Source: a virus | DNA length: 59,824 nt | IMG/VR virus record: IMGVR_UViG_3300020385_000016 | Span: 1-59,824 of that record | Strand: one strand, 5' to 3' | Shown: one piece after another, positions 32,519 to 41,126 of the stretch | Layout: each line of letters starts with the position of its first letter | Position numbering within the stretch: position 1 is the stretch's first letter | Notes under the pieces: generated by a model | Told to the model about the DNA's origin: nothing | The model's input: only the letters and a program-made list of their open reading frames with translations | The model's database searches: none | Made by a program: the position numbers and the translations under genes

Positions 32519-33163
32519 TTATTTAAATGGATAACCTAGATTCCATATCACTAGACTATTCCTCTCTCCTTTAGTTACGGGTTTAACTCTATGCCATACA
32601 AATGAAGGGAATACAACCAAAGAGCCTTTTGGTAATATTTCTGTACACGTTCTTAAATTAGGTTTTTTATCAGGATCTTCATTCCTTAAATCAAACTCTA
32701 ACTCTCCACCTTTGTATTCTTTTGGATCTGTTAACGTTACGGTTACAGATAGTTTTCTTATCTTTCCGTTTGCTGGTCCTTGATGAGGATAAGGTTTATC
32801 CCAACTATCACAGTGCCAATCATAATACTGACCTTTTTTATATATTGTAAACTGACAAGATTCTGACCAATCCCAATTAAAGTTCCAACCTGCATTTTCA
32901 TTTGCCATTGTAACATAAGGTTGAATTTCTTTGTATATCCATCTATCGTTCATCCAAACAATATTTGAATCTCTTTTCTTTTGTATATTTTTTATTTCGT
33001 CTTTTGTGAGAGGTTGTTTTTTTAAATCTCTATCTCTACCATAACCACCTGTAATAGCTGTTTCTTCTCTTTTTTTTTCTGCTTTACCATATTGAACAAT
33101 CATATCACAAATTCTTGGTGGTATTGCAGATTCAAAGTACCAATAGTGATTAGATATATTCAT
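32519..33163 (-). CDS. 2OG-Fe(II) oxygenase C, prolyl-4-hydroxylase-like (214 aa)
   Basis: YYDWHCDSWDKP (113-124) gives H117-x-D119; KGSLVVFPSFVWHRVKPVTKGERNS (179-203) the distal H191 and 2OG-binding R201; YKGGELEF (150-157) is the conserved strand of PiuC/P4H-type enzymes. All active-site residues are present. Likely hydroxylates a protein or a small molecule; the glycine-rich fibres next door are candidate substrates (inference). Confidence 0.8.
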   Translation of the reverse strand: MNISNHYWYFESAIPPRICDMIVQYGKAEKKREETAITGGYGRDRDLKKQPLTKDEIKNIQKKRDSNIVWMNDRWIYKEIQPYVTMANENAGWNFNWDWSESCQFTIYKKGQYYDWHCDSWDKPYPHQGPANGKIRKLSVTVTLTDPKEYKGGELEFDLRNEDPDKKPNLRTCTEILPKGSLVVFPSFVWHRVKPVTKGERNSLVIWNLGYPFK

Positions 33164-33701
33164 AGTTAATTGTCAAAATTATATTTAAACCAGTAGAAGT
33201 ATTCGGTGAAAAAGAATATTTATTAGTAGCTGGAAACATTATAAAGTGATTATCTTTTATAGGTAAATGCCAAGTTCTATTTTTTCTTCTGTTATCATCG
33301 TATTCAATAATACATTCTGAAGAACCTTCTTTAACATCTATACCATAAATAAGAGTGTAGTCTGGTGAATTAAGTAGATCAACTGGATCAACTTGATGTC
33401 TTGTCCAAGACTTTTCTTTAGGATGCATAACATTGCCGTGCATATTTTTTTGCACTAAAGTTTTATCATAATCTAATCTCCAATGATCTCTAACGTAATC
33501 TTGCATCCATTGTAAAGGTTGAGAATAAGGAACAACATAATCATCAAAAGCATAGGTTTGTGGATTAGTGTTGATTCTGTTTTGTTTTACGTAAGATTCT
33601 ATAAGATCGTTTCTTATTTTATCACGGTCAATCTCAAAGCCTTTAGGCATTTGAATTTCGCCTGTATAAAGATCTACTTCTGTTAATACTTTCTTATGCA
33701 T
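33150..33701 (-). CDS. Degenerate oxygenase-fold protein D (183 aa)
   Basis: The strand pattern WTRHQVDPVDL, YTLIYGIDVKEGSSECIIEY, HFIMFPATNKYSFSPN and LNIILTINYEY follows the double-stranded beta-helix of the neighbouring oxygenases. H102 and D105 are spaced one residue too far for H-x-D, the distal His position reads Tyr/Lys (NKYSF) and the Arg position reads Asn. Probably a non-catalytic or altered-cofactor paralogue. Its ATG is upstream of gene C by overlap of 14 bases. Confidence 0.5.
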   Translation of the reverse strand: MHKKVLTEVDLYTGEIQMPKGFEIDRDKIRNDLIESYVKQNRINTNPQTYAFDDYVVPYSQPLQWMQDYVRDHWRLDYDKTLVQKNMHGNVMHPKEKSWTRHQVDPVDLLNSPDYTLIYGIDVKEGSSECIIEYDDNRRKNRTWHLPIKDNHFIMFPATNKYSFSPNTSTGLNIILTINYEYI

Positions 33702-33745
33702 ACCTATCTAGTATGTAATAAACTCTAATTAAAATGTCAAGTGAA

Positions 33746-34189
33746 TTAGGCTTTTATATCTTCTATATCCCAAGATTGACCAGACTCATTCCAGTTATAT
33801 ATCCAATGATGAGTTACAGCATCATTTTGAGATTGTTGTTCAGCTGTTAATGCTGGTGCATCACCTATTGGTGATTTCCAACTAGCTGTAGGAACATCTA
33901 ATATCCAACTAGCGTAAGGTTTTTTAGCAATGAAAATATCGTTATCTTCATCGTAAGTCATACCTATGCCTGCGTAGTTACCTCTTAAAGGTGTTCCGCC
34001 TTCTTTATGTTGTCCACCAGATGTATTGTAAGATGTTTTTTTCCATAGAGGCCAGCTGTGGATTCTTTCCAAAAACTGTCTTCCTACTTCTTCATCTTCA
34101 ACACCACTAGCGTTTTGACAATCAGCATCAGCTACAACTTCAACGCTGATAACTTTACTGTTTATTCCTAATTTTGCGTAATGTGCCAT
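33746..34189 (-). CDS. Virion-associated protein with YASW motif (147 aa)
   Basis: Start AHYAKLGINSKVISVEVVAD and middle GNYAGIGMTYDEDNDIF, KKPYASWILDVPTASWKSP are the pattern of a protein present in many marine phages beside fibre genes. Beta-rich, tryptophan-rich, acidic end. Function unknown; probably a virion or tail appendage protein. Confidence 0.6.
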   Translation of the reverse strand: MAHYAKLGINSKVISVEVVADADCQNASGVEDEEVGRQFLERIHSWPLWKKTSYNTSGGQHKEGGTPLRGNYAGIGMTYDEDNDIFIAKKPYASWILDVPTASWKSPIGDAPALTAEQQSQNDAVTHHWIYNWNESGQSWDIEDIKA

Positions 34190-34228
34190 AATGTTTCTCC
34201 TTATATATTATTTGTTAACTTATTTCAA

Positions 34229-34254
34229 CTATTGAAATTTATATCTTATTATTC
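34229..34254 (-). other. Remnant of a paralogous fibre C-terminus
   Basis: Directly after the stop of the 34255 fibre gene the minus strand reads codons for G-I-I-R-Y-K-F-Q-stop in another frame. The 23 bases at 34231-34253 are identical to the 3' end of the fibre gene at 37067. This is a leftover of a paralogue end, showing a recombination event that replaced or extended the fibre C-terminus. Confidence 0.7.
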
Positions 34255-35604
34255 CTATGCCGTAAATGTTCCACTTCCTGTAAATACTCTAATTGTGTCT
34301 GATCCACAAGTTCCTGTTGCATTTCCACCTGAACCTCCGCTTGCTGTTGCGTGACGAATAACAACTATTCCTGACCCACCTGCTCCACCAGCTGCATAAG
34401 GAGATGGAGTGTGTCCTGCTCCACCACCTCCACCAGTATTAGCTGTTCCAGCAACGCCAGGAGTTCCTCCTCCACCACCATAACCACCATCAGAAGTAGT
34501 TGACCAACCTCCACCTCCACCACCAGCAAAATATCGTCCTGGACTTGTATTACTTGGATTAGGTGCTACACCATAAGAAGATGCTATTGGTGATGAACCA
34601 AAAATTGTATCTGCAGAACCAACTCCACCATCACCACTAGTTGCACCTGATCCTCCTGGTTGTCCAACAGCTCCAGCTCCACCGCCTCCACCACCGTTTT
34701 GAGAGTTTGGACCATTATTTCCTGGTCCACCATTGTTACCTTGAGATGGACTTACAGGAGGTGTGTTACCAGTTCCTCCTGGTCTTCCATTTGATCCTGA
34801 TGAAGTACATTTTGCACCACCACCACCTGAACCACCTGGTAAACCGTTACCTTGCGGAGGTGAAGATGGACCAGGAAAACCAACTGCTCCACCTCCACCA
34901 CCTGTTGATGTTATTGTACTAAAAATTGAATTTGATCCATTATTTCCACAACCACAAGGAAAAGTAGTTACAGTTCCACCTGTTCCTCCAGCACCAATTG
35001 TAACTGGAATAGAATCTCCTGCACTAACTGAAAAAGTTTTTGAAGCTATTGTTCTAAAACCACCTGCTCCACCACCACCTTGACCAACACCACTATTACT
35101 TGAAGCACCTCCAGCACCACCAGCAATTACTAAATATTGAACATTGTAGGTTTGAGGTTTTAATGTTGCTCCACATACGTTTGCATTATCAATAGCAATC
35201 CAACCTTGAGGTGCACCACTATAAATAACTGTAGCCGACATTCTCTCATCTTTTAAGTCTAAATTATTACAAGCACCTTTTATTTTAGAACCATTTCTAT
35301 TTAATGTAACAGCGTTAGTATCAAAAGTTCCATTTAAATCTGCTATTGAAACTATATCTCCTGCTGAAGGTGAAGCTGGTAAAGTTACAGTTACTGCTCC
35401 TCCTGAAGTGTTTACAAAATATCCATTGCCACTTACTGAAGTAAATGGACTTGTTTTAGCTGTTGTACACCAGTCTACTGTTCCTGTTCTACCAAAACCT
35501 GTTTGTGTAGCACCACACGCTAAAGTTACTGCTGTGCCTGGGCCACCTAATGTAAGTGTGCTTCCTGATCTTTTTTCTATTTTATTTACTTTAATTGTAC
35601 TCAT
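34255..35604 (-). CDS. Glycine-rich tail fibre 1 (449 aa)
   Basis: N-terminal module of about 140 residues (KVNKIEKRSGSTLTLGGPG, GATQTGFGRTGTVDWCTTAK, TVTLPASPSAGDIVSIAD) shared with the two fibres downstream in sequence, then about 270 residues of glycine-rich sequence (GGGGAGGFRTIASK, GGGGGAVGFPGP, GGGGGAGAVGQPGG). The end VVIRH is followed by an extra tail (SDTIRVFTGSGTFTA) that the paralogues lack. Glycine-rich domains of this type carry host-recognition loops in T-even gp38 adhesins. Confidence 0.75.
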   Translation of the reverse strand: MSTIKVNKIEKRSGSTLTLGGPGTAVTLACGATQTGFGRTGTVDWCTTAKTSPFTSVSGNGYFVNTSGGAVTVTLPASPSAGDIVSIADLNGTFDTNAVTLNRNGSKIKGACNNLDLKDERMSATVIYSGAPQGWIAIDNANVCGATLKPQTYNVQYLVIAGGAGGASSNSGVGQGGGGAGGFRTIASKTFSVSAGDSIPVTIGAGGTGGTVTTFPCGCGNNGSNSIFSTITSTGGGGGAVGFPGPSSPPQGNGLPGGSGGGGAKCTSSGSNGRPGGTGNTPPVSPSQGNNGGPGNNGPNSQNGGGGGGAGAVGQPGGSGATSGDGGVGSADTIFGSSPIASSYGVAPNPSNTSPGRYFAGGGGGGWSTTSDGGYGGGGGTPGVAGTANTGGGGGAGHTPSPYAAGGAGGSGIVVIRHATASGGSGGNATGTCGSDTIRVFTGSGTFTA

Positions 35605-35606
35605 AA

Positions 35607-37064
35607 TTATTGAAACTTATATCTTATTATTACCACACCAGACCCACCTGTTCCACCCGTACAAGGTGCACTGCCAGAATATTGTGCGCCACCACCACCT
35701 GTGTTAGCTGTACCTTTACGCGGAAAATTTGGTGAAGGTATAGGATTACCTGTTCCCCAACTTGGGGCTCCACCACCTGCTCCTCCTGAAGCATAACTTG
35801 GATTAGGTTGACTTAAAGAATAAATACCACCGCCAGCTCCACCAGCAAAATATCTTAATGGTGCACTTGGTCCTGGAGTACCAGCAGCTGGATTAATCTG
35901 TGTTCCTGCACCATCTCCACCATTTCCACCTCTAGGGCTAGTACCAGATGATCCGGATGCACTTGCTCCACCGCCGCCTCCGGCTCCAAGTTGAGGAAAA
36001 GTTGGACTGTTTGCTGGTCCACCATTATTTCCTTGAGGGGGACTTACTGGAGGTGTATTTCCTGATCCACCTGTTGCTGCACCGTGAACACCACCACCAC
36101 CTGAACCTCCTGGTTGACCTGCAGAACATGGAAATCTACCACCTCTACCACCTCCGGCAGAAGTTATTGTTGTAAAAGTTGAATTAGAACCATTGGTCTG
36201 ACTAGGAAAAGGACCTGTAGTAGTTCCGCCTGCACCTACTGTAATTGGGTAAGTTTGAACTGATAATGTTATAGCTGAACAAGGTGTTGCAGCTAAAGGA
36301 GATGCTGTGTAAGGATCAGTAGAAAGTTTACCTTCTCTAAATCCACCGCCACCACCTCCACCAGCAATGTTGTCACCACCTGATCCACCGCCTGCTACAA
36401 CAAGATAAGATGCTTTATCATTTGCTGAACATTGTGCTAAATTTGTAACAGCAAAACATCCACTTGAAGTAAATGTATGAATTTTATAGTCACCTGATTC
36501 TGTTATTGTTCCACCTGTTGCAACTACAAACGGAATTACTCCTCTAACATTAGATGTTGAATCCATAGTATTAATCCAACCTTGTGTTGAATCTACATAT
36601 ACCAAAGTTACTGATTGACCTTTTGTACTTAAAGTTGCATTTTGATTTAATGAACCAATTTTTTCTGTTCCATTGGGTACAATTGTTAAATTATTTGTTG
36701 CAAAAGTTTCTGCATAATCAGCTACTGAAACAATAGCTCCAACAACACCTGCTGGTAAATTCATATTGAAAGCACCACCTGTTGTATTTGCAAAATAACC
36801 TTCTCCATTTGCTGCTGTAAATGTAGCTGTTTTAATACTTCCTGTCTGCCAATCTACAGTCCCTGTTCTACCAAAACCTGTTTGTGTTGCACCTGATGCA
36901 AGATTAACAGCACCACCACATCTACCTAATGTTACTGTTGCACCATCAACTACAATCGTTTGACCAGAACCTGATCCAACTGTAGTTGTTGTTCCACATT
37001 TTTTAATGATTGTTGAATCATCTGAAACTTTATTTATATTATCTACTTTAATTTTACTTGTCAT
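35607..37064 (-). CDS. Glycine-rich tail fibre 2 (485 aa)
   Basis: Same plan as fibre 1: KVDNINKVSDDSTIIKK, GATQTGFGRTGTVDWQT, then TLVYVDSTQGWINT, and GGGSGGDNIAGGGGGGGF. It shares FREGKLSTDPYTASPLAAT exactly with fibre 3. Ends VVIIRYKFQ. The three genes are separated by two bases each, so they arose by tandem duplication and diverged mainly in the glycine-rich half. Confidence 0.75.
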   Translation of the reverse strand: MTSKIKVDNINKVSDDSTIIKKCGTTTTVGSGSGQTIVVDGATVTLGRCGGAVNLASGATQTGFGRTGTVDWQTGSIKTATFTAANGEGYFANTTGGAFNMNLPAGVVGAIVSVADYAETFATNNLTIVPNGTEKIGSLNQNATLSTKGQSVTLVYVDSTQGWINTMDSTSNVRGVIPFVVATGGTITESGDYKIHTFTSSGCFAVTNLAQCSANDKASYLVVAGGGSGGDNIAGGGGGGGFREGKLSTDPYTASPLAATPCSAITLSVQTYPITVGAGGTTTGPFPSQTNGSNSTFTTITSAGGGRGGRFPCSAGQPGGSGGGGVHGAATGGSGNTPPVSPPQGNNGGPANSPTFPQLGAGGGGGASASGSSGTSPRGGNGGDGAGTQINPAAGTPGPSAPLRYFAGGAGGGIYSLSQPNPSYASGGAGGGAPSWGTGNPIPSPNFPRKGTANTGGGGAQYSGSAPCTGGTGGSGVVIIRYKFQ

Positions 37065-37066
37065 AA

Positions 37067-38446
37067 TTATTGAAATTTATATCTTATTATTACTATACCT
37101 GATCCACCTGCCATACCAGAACCTCCTGCACCTCCACCTGCATTAGCTGTACCATTTGTTCCATTTCCAGGAGCAGGGGGTGCTGAATTTGCAGTTCCTC
37201 CACCACCATATCCACCTGTATTACCACTACCATTAGCGTATCCTCCACCGCCACCACCACCAGAATAATATCTTAATGAACCACTTGGTCCTGGTGCTCC
37301 TATTGGAGCTGCTGTATTAATTGCTGTTCCTGCGCCAGCTCCTCCAGGTCCTCCACTTGGGCTTGATCCACTACCTCCTGCAGCACTTGCTCCACCGCCG
37401 CCTCCGGCTCCAAGAGCTGGAAAACCTGTACCGGCACCACCTCCGGGTTGACCTTGTGCTGGACTAACTGCAGGAATATTTCCTGCACCACCTCCACCAG
37501 GAACATTACCACCGGCCCCACCACCTGAACCTCCTGAAACAACGGCAACTGATGGTGCACCACCAGATGCTCCTCCACCTGCACTTGTTATTGTACTAAA
37601 AATTGAAGTAGTTCCACTTGATCTTGAACAACCACCTGCTCCACCTGCTCCTACTGTAACTGGATATGTTGTTGCTGCTGCAATTGTTAAAGCTGAACAA
37701 GGTGTTGCAGCTAAAGGTGACGCTGTATATGGATCGGTAGAAAGTTTACCTTCTCTAAAACCTCCTCCACCTCCACCACCACCTAGATTTGGATATGATC
37801 CGCCACCGCCTGCAACTACTAAATAAGAAATTTTATTATTAGCTGGAGTAGGGGCTGTTGTAACTGCAAAACATGAAGTAGAAGTAAAAGTGTGAATTTT
37901 ATAATCTCCACAAGTTGTTTCTGTTCCACCTGCTGCTGTTATAAAACTAGGAACACCTGATACGTTTAAAGTAGCATCATTAACTTGTTTCCAACCTCTA
38001 GTACCATCTACATAAACTAATGTAATAGCTGCTCCTTGAGCAGATACTATACCATTAAAACAACCACCATTAATTTTAGAACTATTTCTACAAATAGTTA
38101 AAGCATTTGTTTGAAATGTAGAAGCGTAATCTGAAAATGCTACAATGTCGCCTGCACTTGGTGATGCTGGTAAAGTAACTGTAACTGCTCCTCCTGTTGT
38201 ATTTATAAAATATCCGTTACCACTAACTGATGTTAATGGAGAAGTCTTGGCAGTCGTACACCAGTTAACTGTCCCTGTTCTACCAAAACCTGTCTGACTT
38301 GCACCTGAAGCTAACGCTACAGTTGCACCACATCTACCTAAAGTTACAGTAGTTGCATCTAAAACAACAGTTTTACCTGATCCACCACCTGTTGTAAGTG
38401 TTGATCCTGATTGTTCTGTTATTGTATTTACTTCTATTTTAGACAA
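37067..38446 (-). CDS. Glycine-rich tail fibre 3 (459 aa, TTG start)
   Basis: Starts at TTG 38446-38444, overlapping the preceding small gene by 8 bases; product KIEVNTITEQSGSTLTTGGG. Carries GASQTGFGRTGTVNWCTTAK, VTVTLPASPSAGDIVAFSD, IYK HTFTSTSCFAVTT-like strands and a glycine-rich body (GGGGGGGFREGKLS and GAGGGGGASAAGGSGSS). End GIVIIRYKFQ. Part of the three-copy fibre array. Confidence 0.75.
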   Translation of the reverse strand: MSKIEVNTITEQSGSTLTTGGGSGKTVVLDATTVTLGRCGATVALASGASQTGFGRTGTVNWCTTAKTSPLTSVSGNGYFINTTGGAVTVTLPASPSAGDIVAFSDYASTFQTNALTICRNSSKINGGCFNGIVSAQGAAITLVYVDGTRGWKQVNDATLNVSGVPSFITAAGGTETTCGDYKIHTFTSTSCFAVTTAPTPANNKISYLVVAGGGGSYPNLGGGGGGGGFREGKLSTDPYTASPLAATPCSALTIAAATTYPVTVGAGGAGGCSRSSGTTSIFSTITSAGGGASGGAPSVAVVSGGSGGGAGGNVPGGGGAGNIPAVSPAQGQPGGGAGTGFPALGAGGGGGASAAGGSGSSPSGGPGGAGAGTAINTAAPIGAPGPSGSLRYYSGGGGGGGYANGSGNTGGYGGGGTANSAPPAPGNGTNGTANAGGGAGGSGMAGGSGIVIIRYKFQ

Positions 38447-38615
38447 TGACTAATACTCCTGTTACTGTGATTGTTCCAGGTATAGTGATAGGACCTGCAA
38501 GAACTCCGTTCTCAACAGTTTGTGTACCATCAATCGTACCTGCTTGATTTTTTATAAATTCATCCGGTGATGTCTGTCCTCCAATATATTGGATTCCATT
38601 TACTATTGCCGTCAT
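38439..38615 (-). CDS. Small beta-rich protein before the fibre array (58 aa)
   Basis: From ATG 38615: TAIVNGIQYIGGQTSPDEF, then QTVENGVLAGPITIPGTITV. It reads as a short beta strand repeat and may be a fibre stalk or anchor piece. Its stop overlaps the start of fibre 3 and its start is preceded by AAGGAGT. Good evidence from overlap and ribosome site. Confidence 0.6.
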   Translation of the reverse strand: MTAIVNGIQYIGGQTSPDEFIKNQAGTIDGTQTVENGVLAGPITIPGTITVTGVLVIV

Positions 38616-38623
38616 AATACTCC

Positions 38624-38950
38624 TTACGAACTAATTGTATCGATGTACGAAAGAACCACGTCTAAACTACTTGCTGTATCAGAGACTGCTTCTAACGTAT
38701 CACCACTAGCTAAAACAATTTTTGCTCCGCCTTGAATTAATTCAATAGCAGAATTTGGTGGAACACTAACGCCTTTTGCTAAAAAGTAATCAGCTCCGCC
38801 TTTAGCAATCTTAACATCAATTGCAATTGTTGATGTTAAAATATTACAACATCTAATACCAATAACTGCATCGTAGTTTCCACCCGCTAACAATGTAGTA
38901 TCTGATGTTCCAATTGTTCTAACTAATACGTTTCTAAAATCTTGTGCCAT
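38624..38950 (-). CDS. Small beta-rich virion protein (108 aa)
   Basis: RNVLVRTIGTSDTTLLAGGN, then DVKIAKGGADYFLAKGVSVP and IELIQGGAKIVLASGDTLEAV. All-beta, similar in plan to the 27195-27527 product. Conserved-looking in marine phages next to fibre genes. Function unknown. Confidence 0.55.
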   Translation of the reverse strand: MAQDFRNVLVRTIGTSDTTLLAGGNYDAVIGIRCCNILTSTIAIDVKIAKGGADYFLAKGVSVPPNSAIELIQGGAKIVLASGDTLEAVSDTASSLDVVLSYIDTISS

Positions 38951-38959
38951 ATTTTTTTC

Positions 38960-39343
38960 CTATAATGCAACGGCCATTGCTAATGCAAAACCATTACTTG
39001 CTGCTCCTACTGGATTACCTGTTGCATCCAGATAAACCGATTTGCTAGCTGGTAATGTACAGAATACATCTTTAGTGCCTGCAGAAAAATTTACTGCTGC
39101 ATCTGAATTAGAACTGGAGATAACTGTAGTTCTAGTTAGATTCGCACTTGATCCGTCTAATGTACCTAGACCAACTTCAAATTCACTTGTTCCTTGATTA
39201 AATATACAATAGTAAGTCGTATTGTTATTTCCAATACCTTGTGCAAAAGTTTCAAAGCCAGTCACTGCTGCTCCAAGTGCAAACGCACCTGTACCAGTAG
39301 TTGTGCTCGTTACTTTTACTCTATCATTTATTACTAACGCCAT
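38960..39343 (-). CDS. Virion protein (127 aa)
   Basis: LVINDRVKVTSTTTGTGAF, then TYYCIFNQGTSEFEVGLGTL, TRTTVISSSNSDAAVNFSAG and KDVFCTLPASKSVYLDATGN. This pattern is familiar from marine phage structural proteins beside tail genes. Beta-rich. Unknown detailed role. Confidence 0.6.
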   Translation of the reverse strand: MALVINDRVKVTSTTTGTGAFALGAAVTGFETFAQGIGNNNTTYYCIFNQGTSEFEVGLGTLDGSSANLTRTTVISSSNSDAAVNFSAGTKDVFCTLPASKSVYLDATGNPVGAASNGFALAMAVAL

Positions 39344-39354
39344 AAATTTTTTCC

Positions 39355-39786
39355 TTAACTCATACTTATAATTGCATTTGCCGGTGTTGCTGGATCAGGG
39401 AAAGCAATTGTAAACGTACCATTAGTTGCCGTTTTACTTCCGCCAAAATCTAATACAACACATAATTTATCTGATTTGTCATCATTATAAATAGCTGCTC
39501 CTGCTGCACTAAATGTAGCACTAGCTATTGATGAATCAGCAAAGTCAACAGATGCTACTGCAGTACCTGAAGCAACCGCTTGTGAACCTAAAACTTTTCC
39601 ACCTGTTGTATAACCAGAACCACCTCCAGAACTTACTTCATTTGCAGTAAGATAAGTTGTGCTTGCTGTGCTATATCCAGATATAGTTGTGTATAATGCT
39701 ATTTTAAATGAATCTCCGCCACTTGCAAAATTATGTGTTCCCGAAAAGAGTTCTCCTCTAAATGCGAACGGTATTATATTTGCCAT
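39355..39786 (-). CDS. Virion protein (143 aa)
   Basis: Start FAFRGELFSGTHNFASGGDS then FKIALYTTISGYSTASTTYL, EVSSGGGSGYTTGG and IYNDDKSDKLCVVLDFGG. A pattern repeated in other phages as a structural protein near the head-tail joint; probably a beta-sandwich. No name with certainty. Confidence 0.6.
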   Translation of the reverse strand: MANIIPFAFRGELFSGTHNFASGGDSFKIALYTTISGYSTASTTYLTANEVSSGGGSGYTTGGKVLGSQAVASGTAVASVDFADSSIASATFSAAGAAIYNDDKSDKLCVVLDFGGSKTATNGTFTIAFPDPATPANAIISMS

Positions 39787-39801
39787 ATTTTATCTCCTTA
39801 T

Positions 39802-40488
39802 TTATTTATTACTTGATGGATTTTTGGATTCTAAAACGGTACGAATAACCCCATCTTGATATTCGTCTCGGCGTCTTCGACCTTGTTGTTCGATCGCATA
39901 CGATAGTAAAGCTTTTTCATAAGCTTGTGAATAGTATTGTAACATATCTGCAGGACCTTTCAAGTACCCATATGCATTCACAAGAGATCCATATAGAATA
40001 AGATCTTGATATTTATTTGATAAAAAGGTTCCAGTTCCACTAACTGTGGCATCTGTTAAACTAACTGGCTCCTTATTATAGGCTAAAGTGATACTATATG
40101 TTTTATCAGGAGTAGGTGCTACTACCCAAAATTCTTCGTCCCAGTTAGCATAATATTTTGGTATATCTACAGCTGCTGTTCCAGGTGTAGAATAATATTC
40201 TGCCATAAAACTAGTGTCTCTTTGCTCTAAATAAAATTGATTTCCTGCTGAATCTGTAAGTTGAGCATACCTAATTAATCTTAAATCTGCAGGTATCGTT
40301 ACATATCGATTACCTACAATTAAGCTTGATGTTGCGTAATGTCTGTCTTGATCTGAATCGACTTCTCTATAAATTTTATTTTCTGCGTTTTGAATAAGTC
40401 TATTTACAACAGAATCTGTAAAAACATTACTTCCTACTTCTGTGTAACCTCTAATATCTGTTTGTAAATCTGTTAAAGTATATGCCAT
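39802..40488 (-). CDS. Tail adaptor-like protein (228 aa)
   Basis: TLTDLQTDIRGYTEVGSNVF then NRLIQNAENKIYREVDSDQD, RYVTIPADLRLIRYAQL and NKYQDLILYGSLVNAYGYLK. The helical start, strands and C-terminal helices resemble phage head-to-tail adaptor or connector proteins of the gp11/tail-tube A kind. The end is charged (RRRRDEYQDGVIRTVLE). Good as connector by plan and position, not by exact motif. Confidence 0.55.
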   Translation of the reverse strand: MAYTLTDLQTDIRGYTEVGSNVFTDSVVNRLIQNAENKIYREVDSDQDRHYATSSLIVGNRYVTIPADLRLIRYAQLTDSAGNQFYLEQRDTSFMAEYYSTPGTAAVDIPKYYANWDEEFWVVAPTPDKTYSITLAYNKEPVSLTDATVSGTGTFLSNKYQDLILYGSLVNAYGYLKGPADMLQYYSQAYEKALLSYAIEQQGRRRRDEYQDGVIRTVLESKNPSSNK

Positions 40489-41126
40489 TATCCGTTTACT
40501 ACCTCAAGTGTTACTGGTCCTGCTGAACAGTTATCTCCTCCACCTTGTATATTACCTGACGTTGCATTACTAGTGCTTGTTATATAAAAATAATTTATAG
40601 GAGTTGTTAGTGAATCTGTTGTCGTAGCTCCTGTAACATTTCCTGTTGAATCAATTTGACCCAATGCAATAGTAAAACCATTTGCATTATTTAAATCACT
40701 TACATTATCAAAGGTAGGTATATTTATAAAAGCTTGTAGATTTCTTTGATCAGCTTCATCTGCACCTCCTGCACCTGCGGTTGTTACAATAGGTGGTCCT
40801 CTAAATCTTACAATGTCACCAGCTTTTCTTTGATGATCTTCTGAATAAATATTTACATAAGTTGTGCCACCATAAATAATAGTTGTAAATGGATTGGGAT
40901 CTAACAAAATTAAACTAGCAACTGATGCAGGTTTTGGTCTTGGATTATATAAAGCTATTGAATCTGATCCAACAGGTTTTGGTTCAAGTTGTGGTTGCTT
41001 TGCTTCATACTCTGAAGTGTGAACTAAAGATCCATTCCATTCTCTAACCATTTCTGTATAGGGAAATGCCATACCTGATCTATCTGATATTGCTAATGAT
41101 CTTTTACCCGATGCATACTTACCCAT
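40488..41126 (-). CDS. Virion protein (212 aa)
   Basis: Start KYASGKRSLAISDRSGMAF, YTEMVREWNGSLVHTSEYEA, then YGGTTYVNIYSEDHQRKAGD and VRFRGPP. The first 30 residues look like a fixed attachment segment; the rest is beta-rich. Conserved-looking in marine phages near the tail adaptor. Coupled to both neighbours by one-base overlaps. Confidence 0.55.
   Translation of the reverse strand: MGKYASGKRSLAISDRSGMAFPYTEMVREWNGSLVHTSEYEAKQPQLEPKPVGSDSIALYNPRPKPASVASLILLDPNPFTTIIYGGTTYVNIYSEDHQRKAGDIVRFRGPPIVTTAGAGGADEADQRNLQAFINIPTFDNVSDLNNANGFTIALGQIDSTGNVTGATTTDSLTTPINYFYITSTSNATSGNIQGGGDNCSAGPVTLEVVNG

Noticed and set aside
34641-35083. Long plus-strand frames opposite the glycine-rich fibres (for example 34641-34922 and 34763-35083)
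   Set aside because: They are antisense shadows of GGN-rich codons, giving proline/histidine/leucine-rich junk without ribosome sites.
37300-37584. Leftward frame within fibre 3
   Set aside because: It is an out-of-phase reading of the glycine-rich repeat on the same strand and has a Val/Gln/Glu-only composition.
34255-38446. Diversity-generating retroelement for the fibres
   Set aside because: No reverse transcriptase gene and no template/variable repeat pair was seen; variation looks like duplication and recombination.
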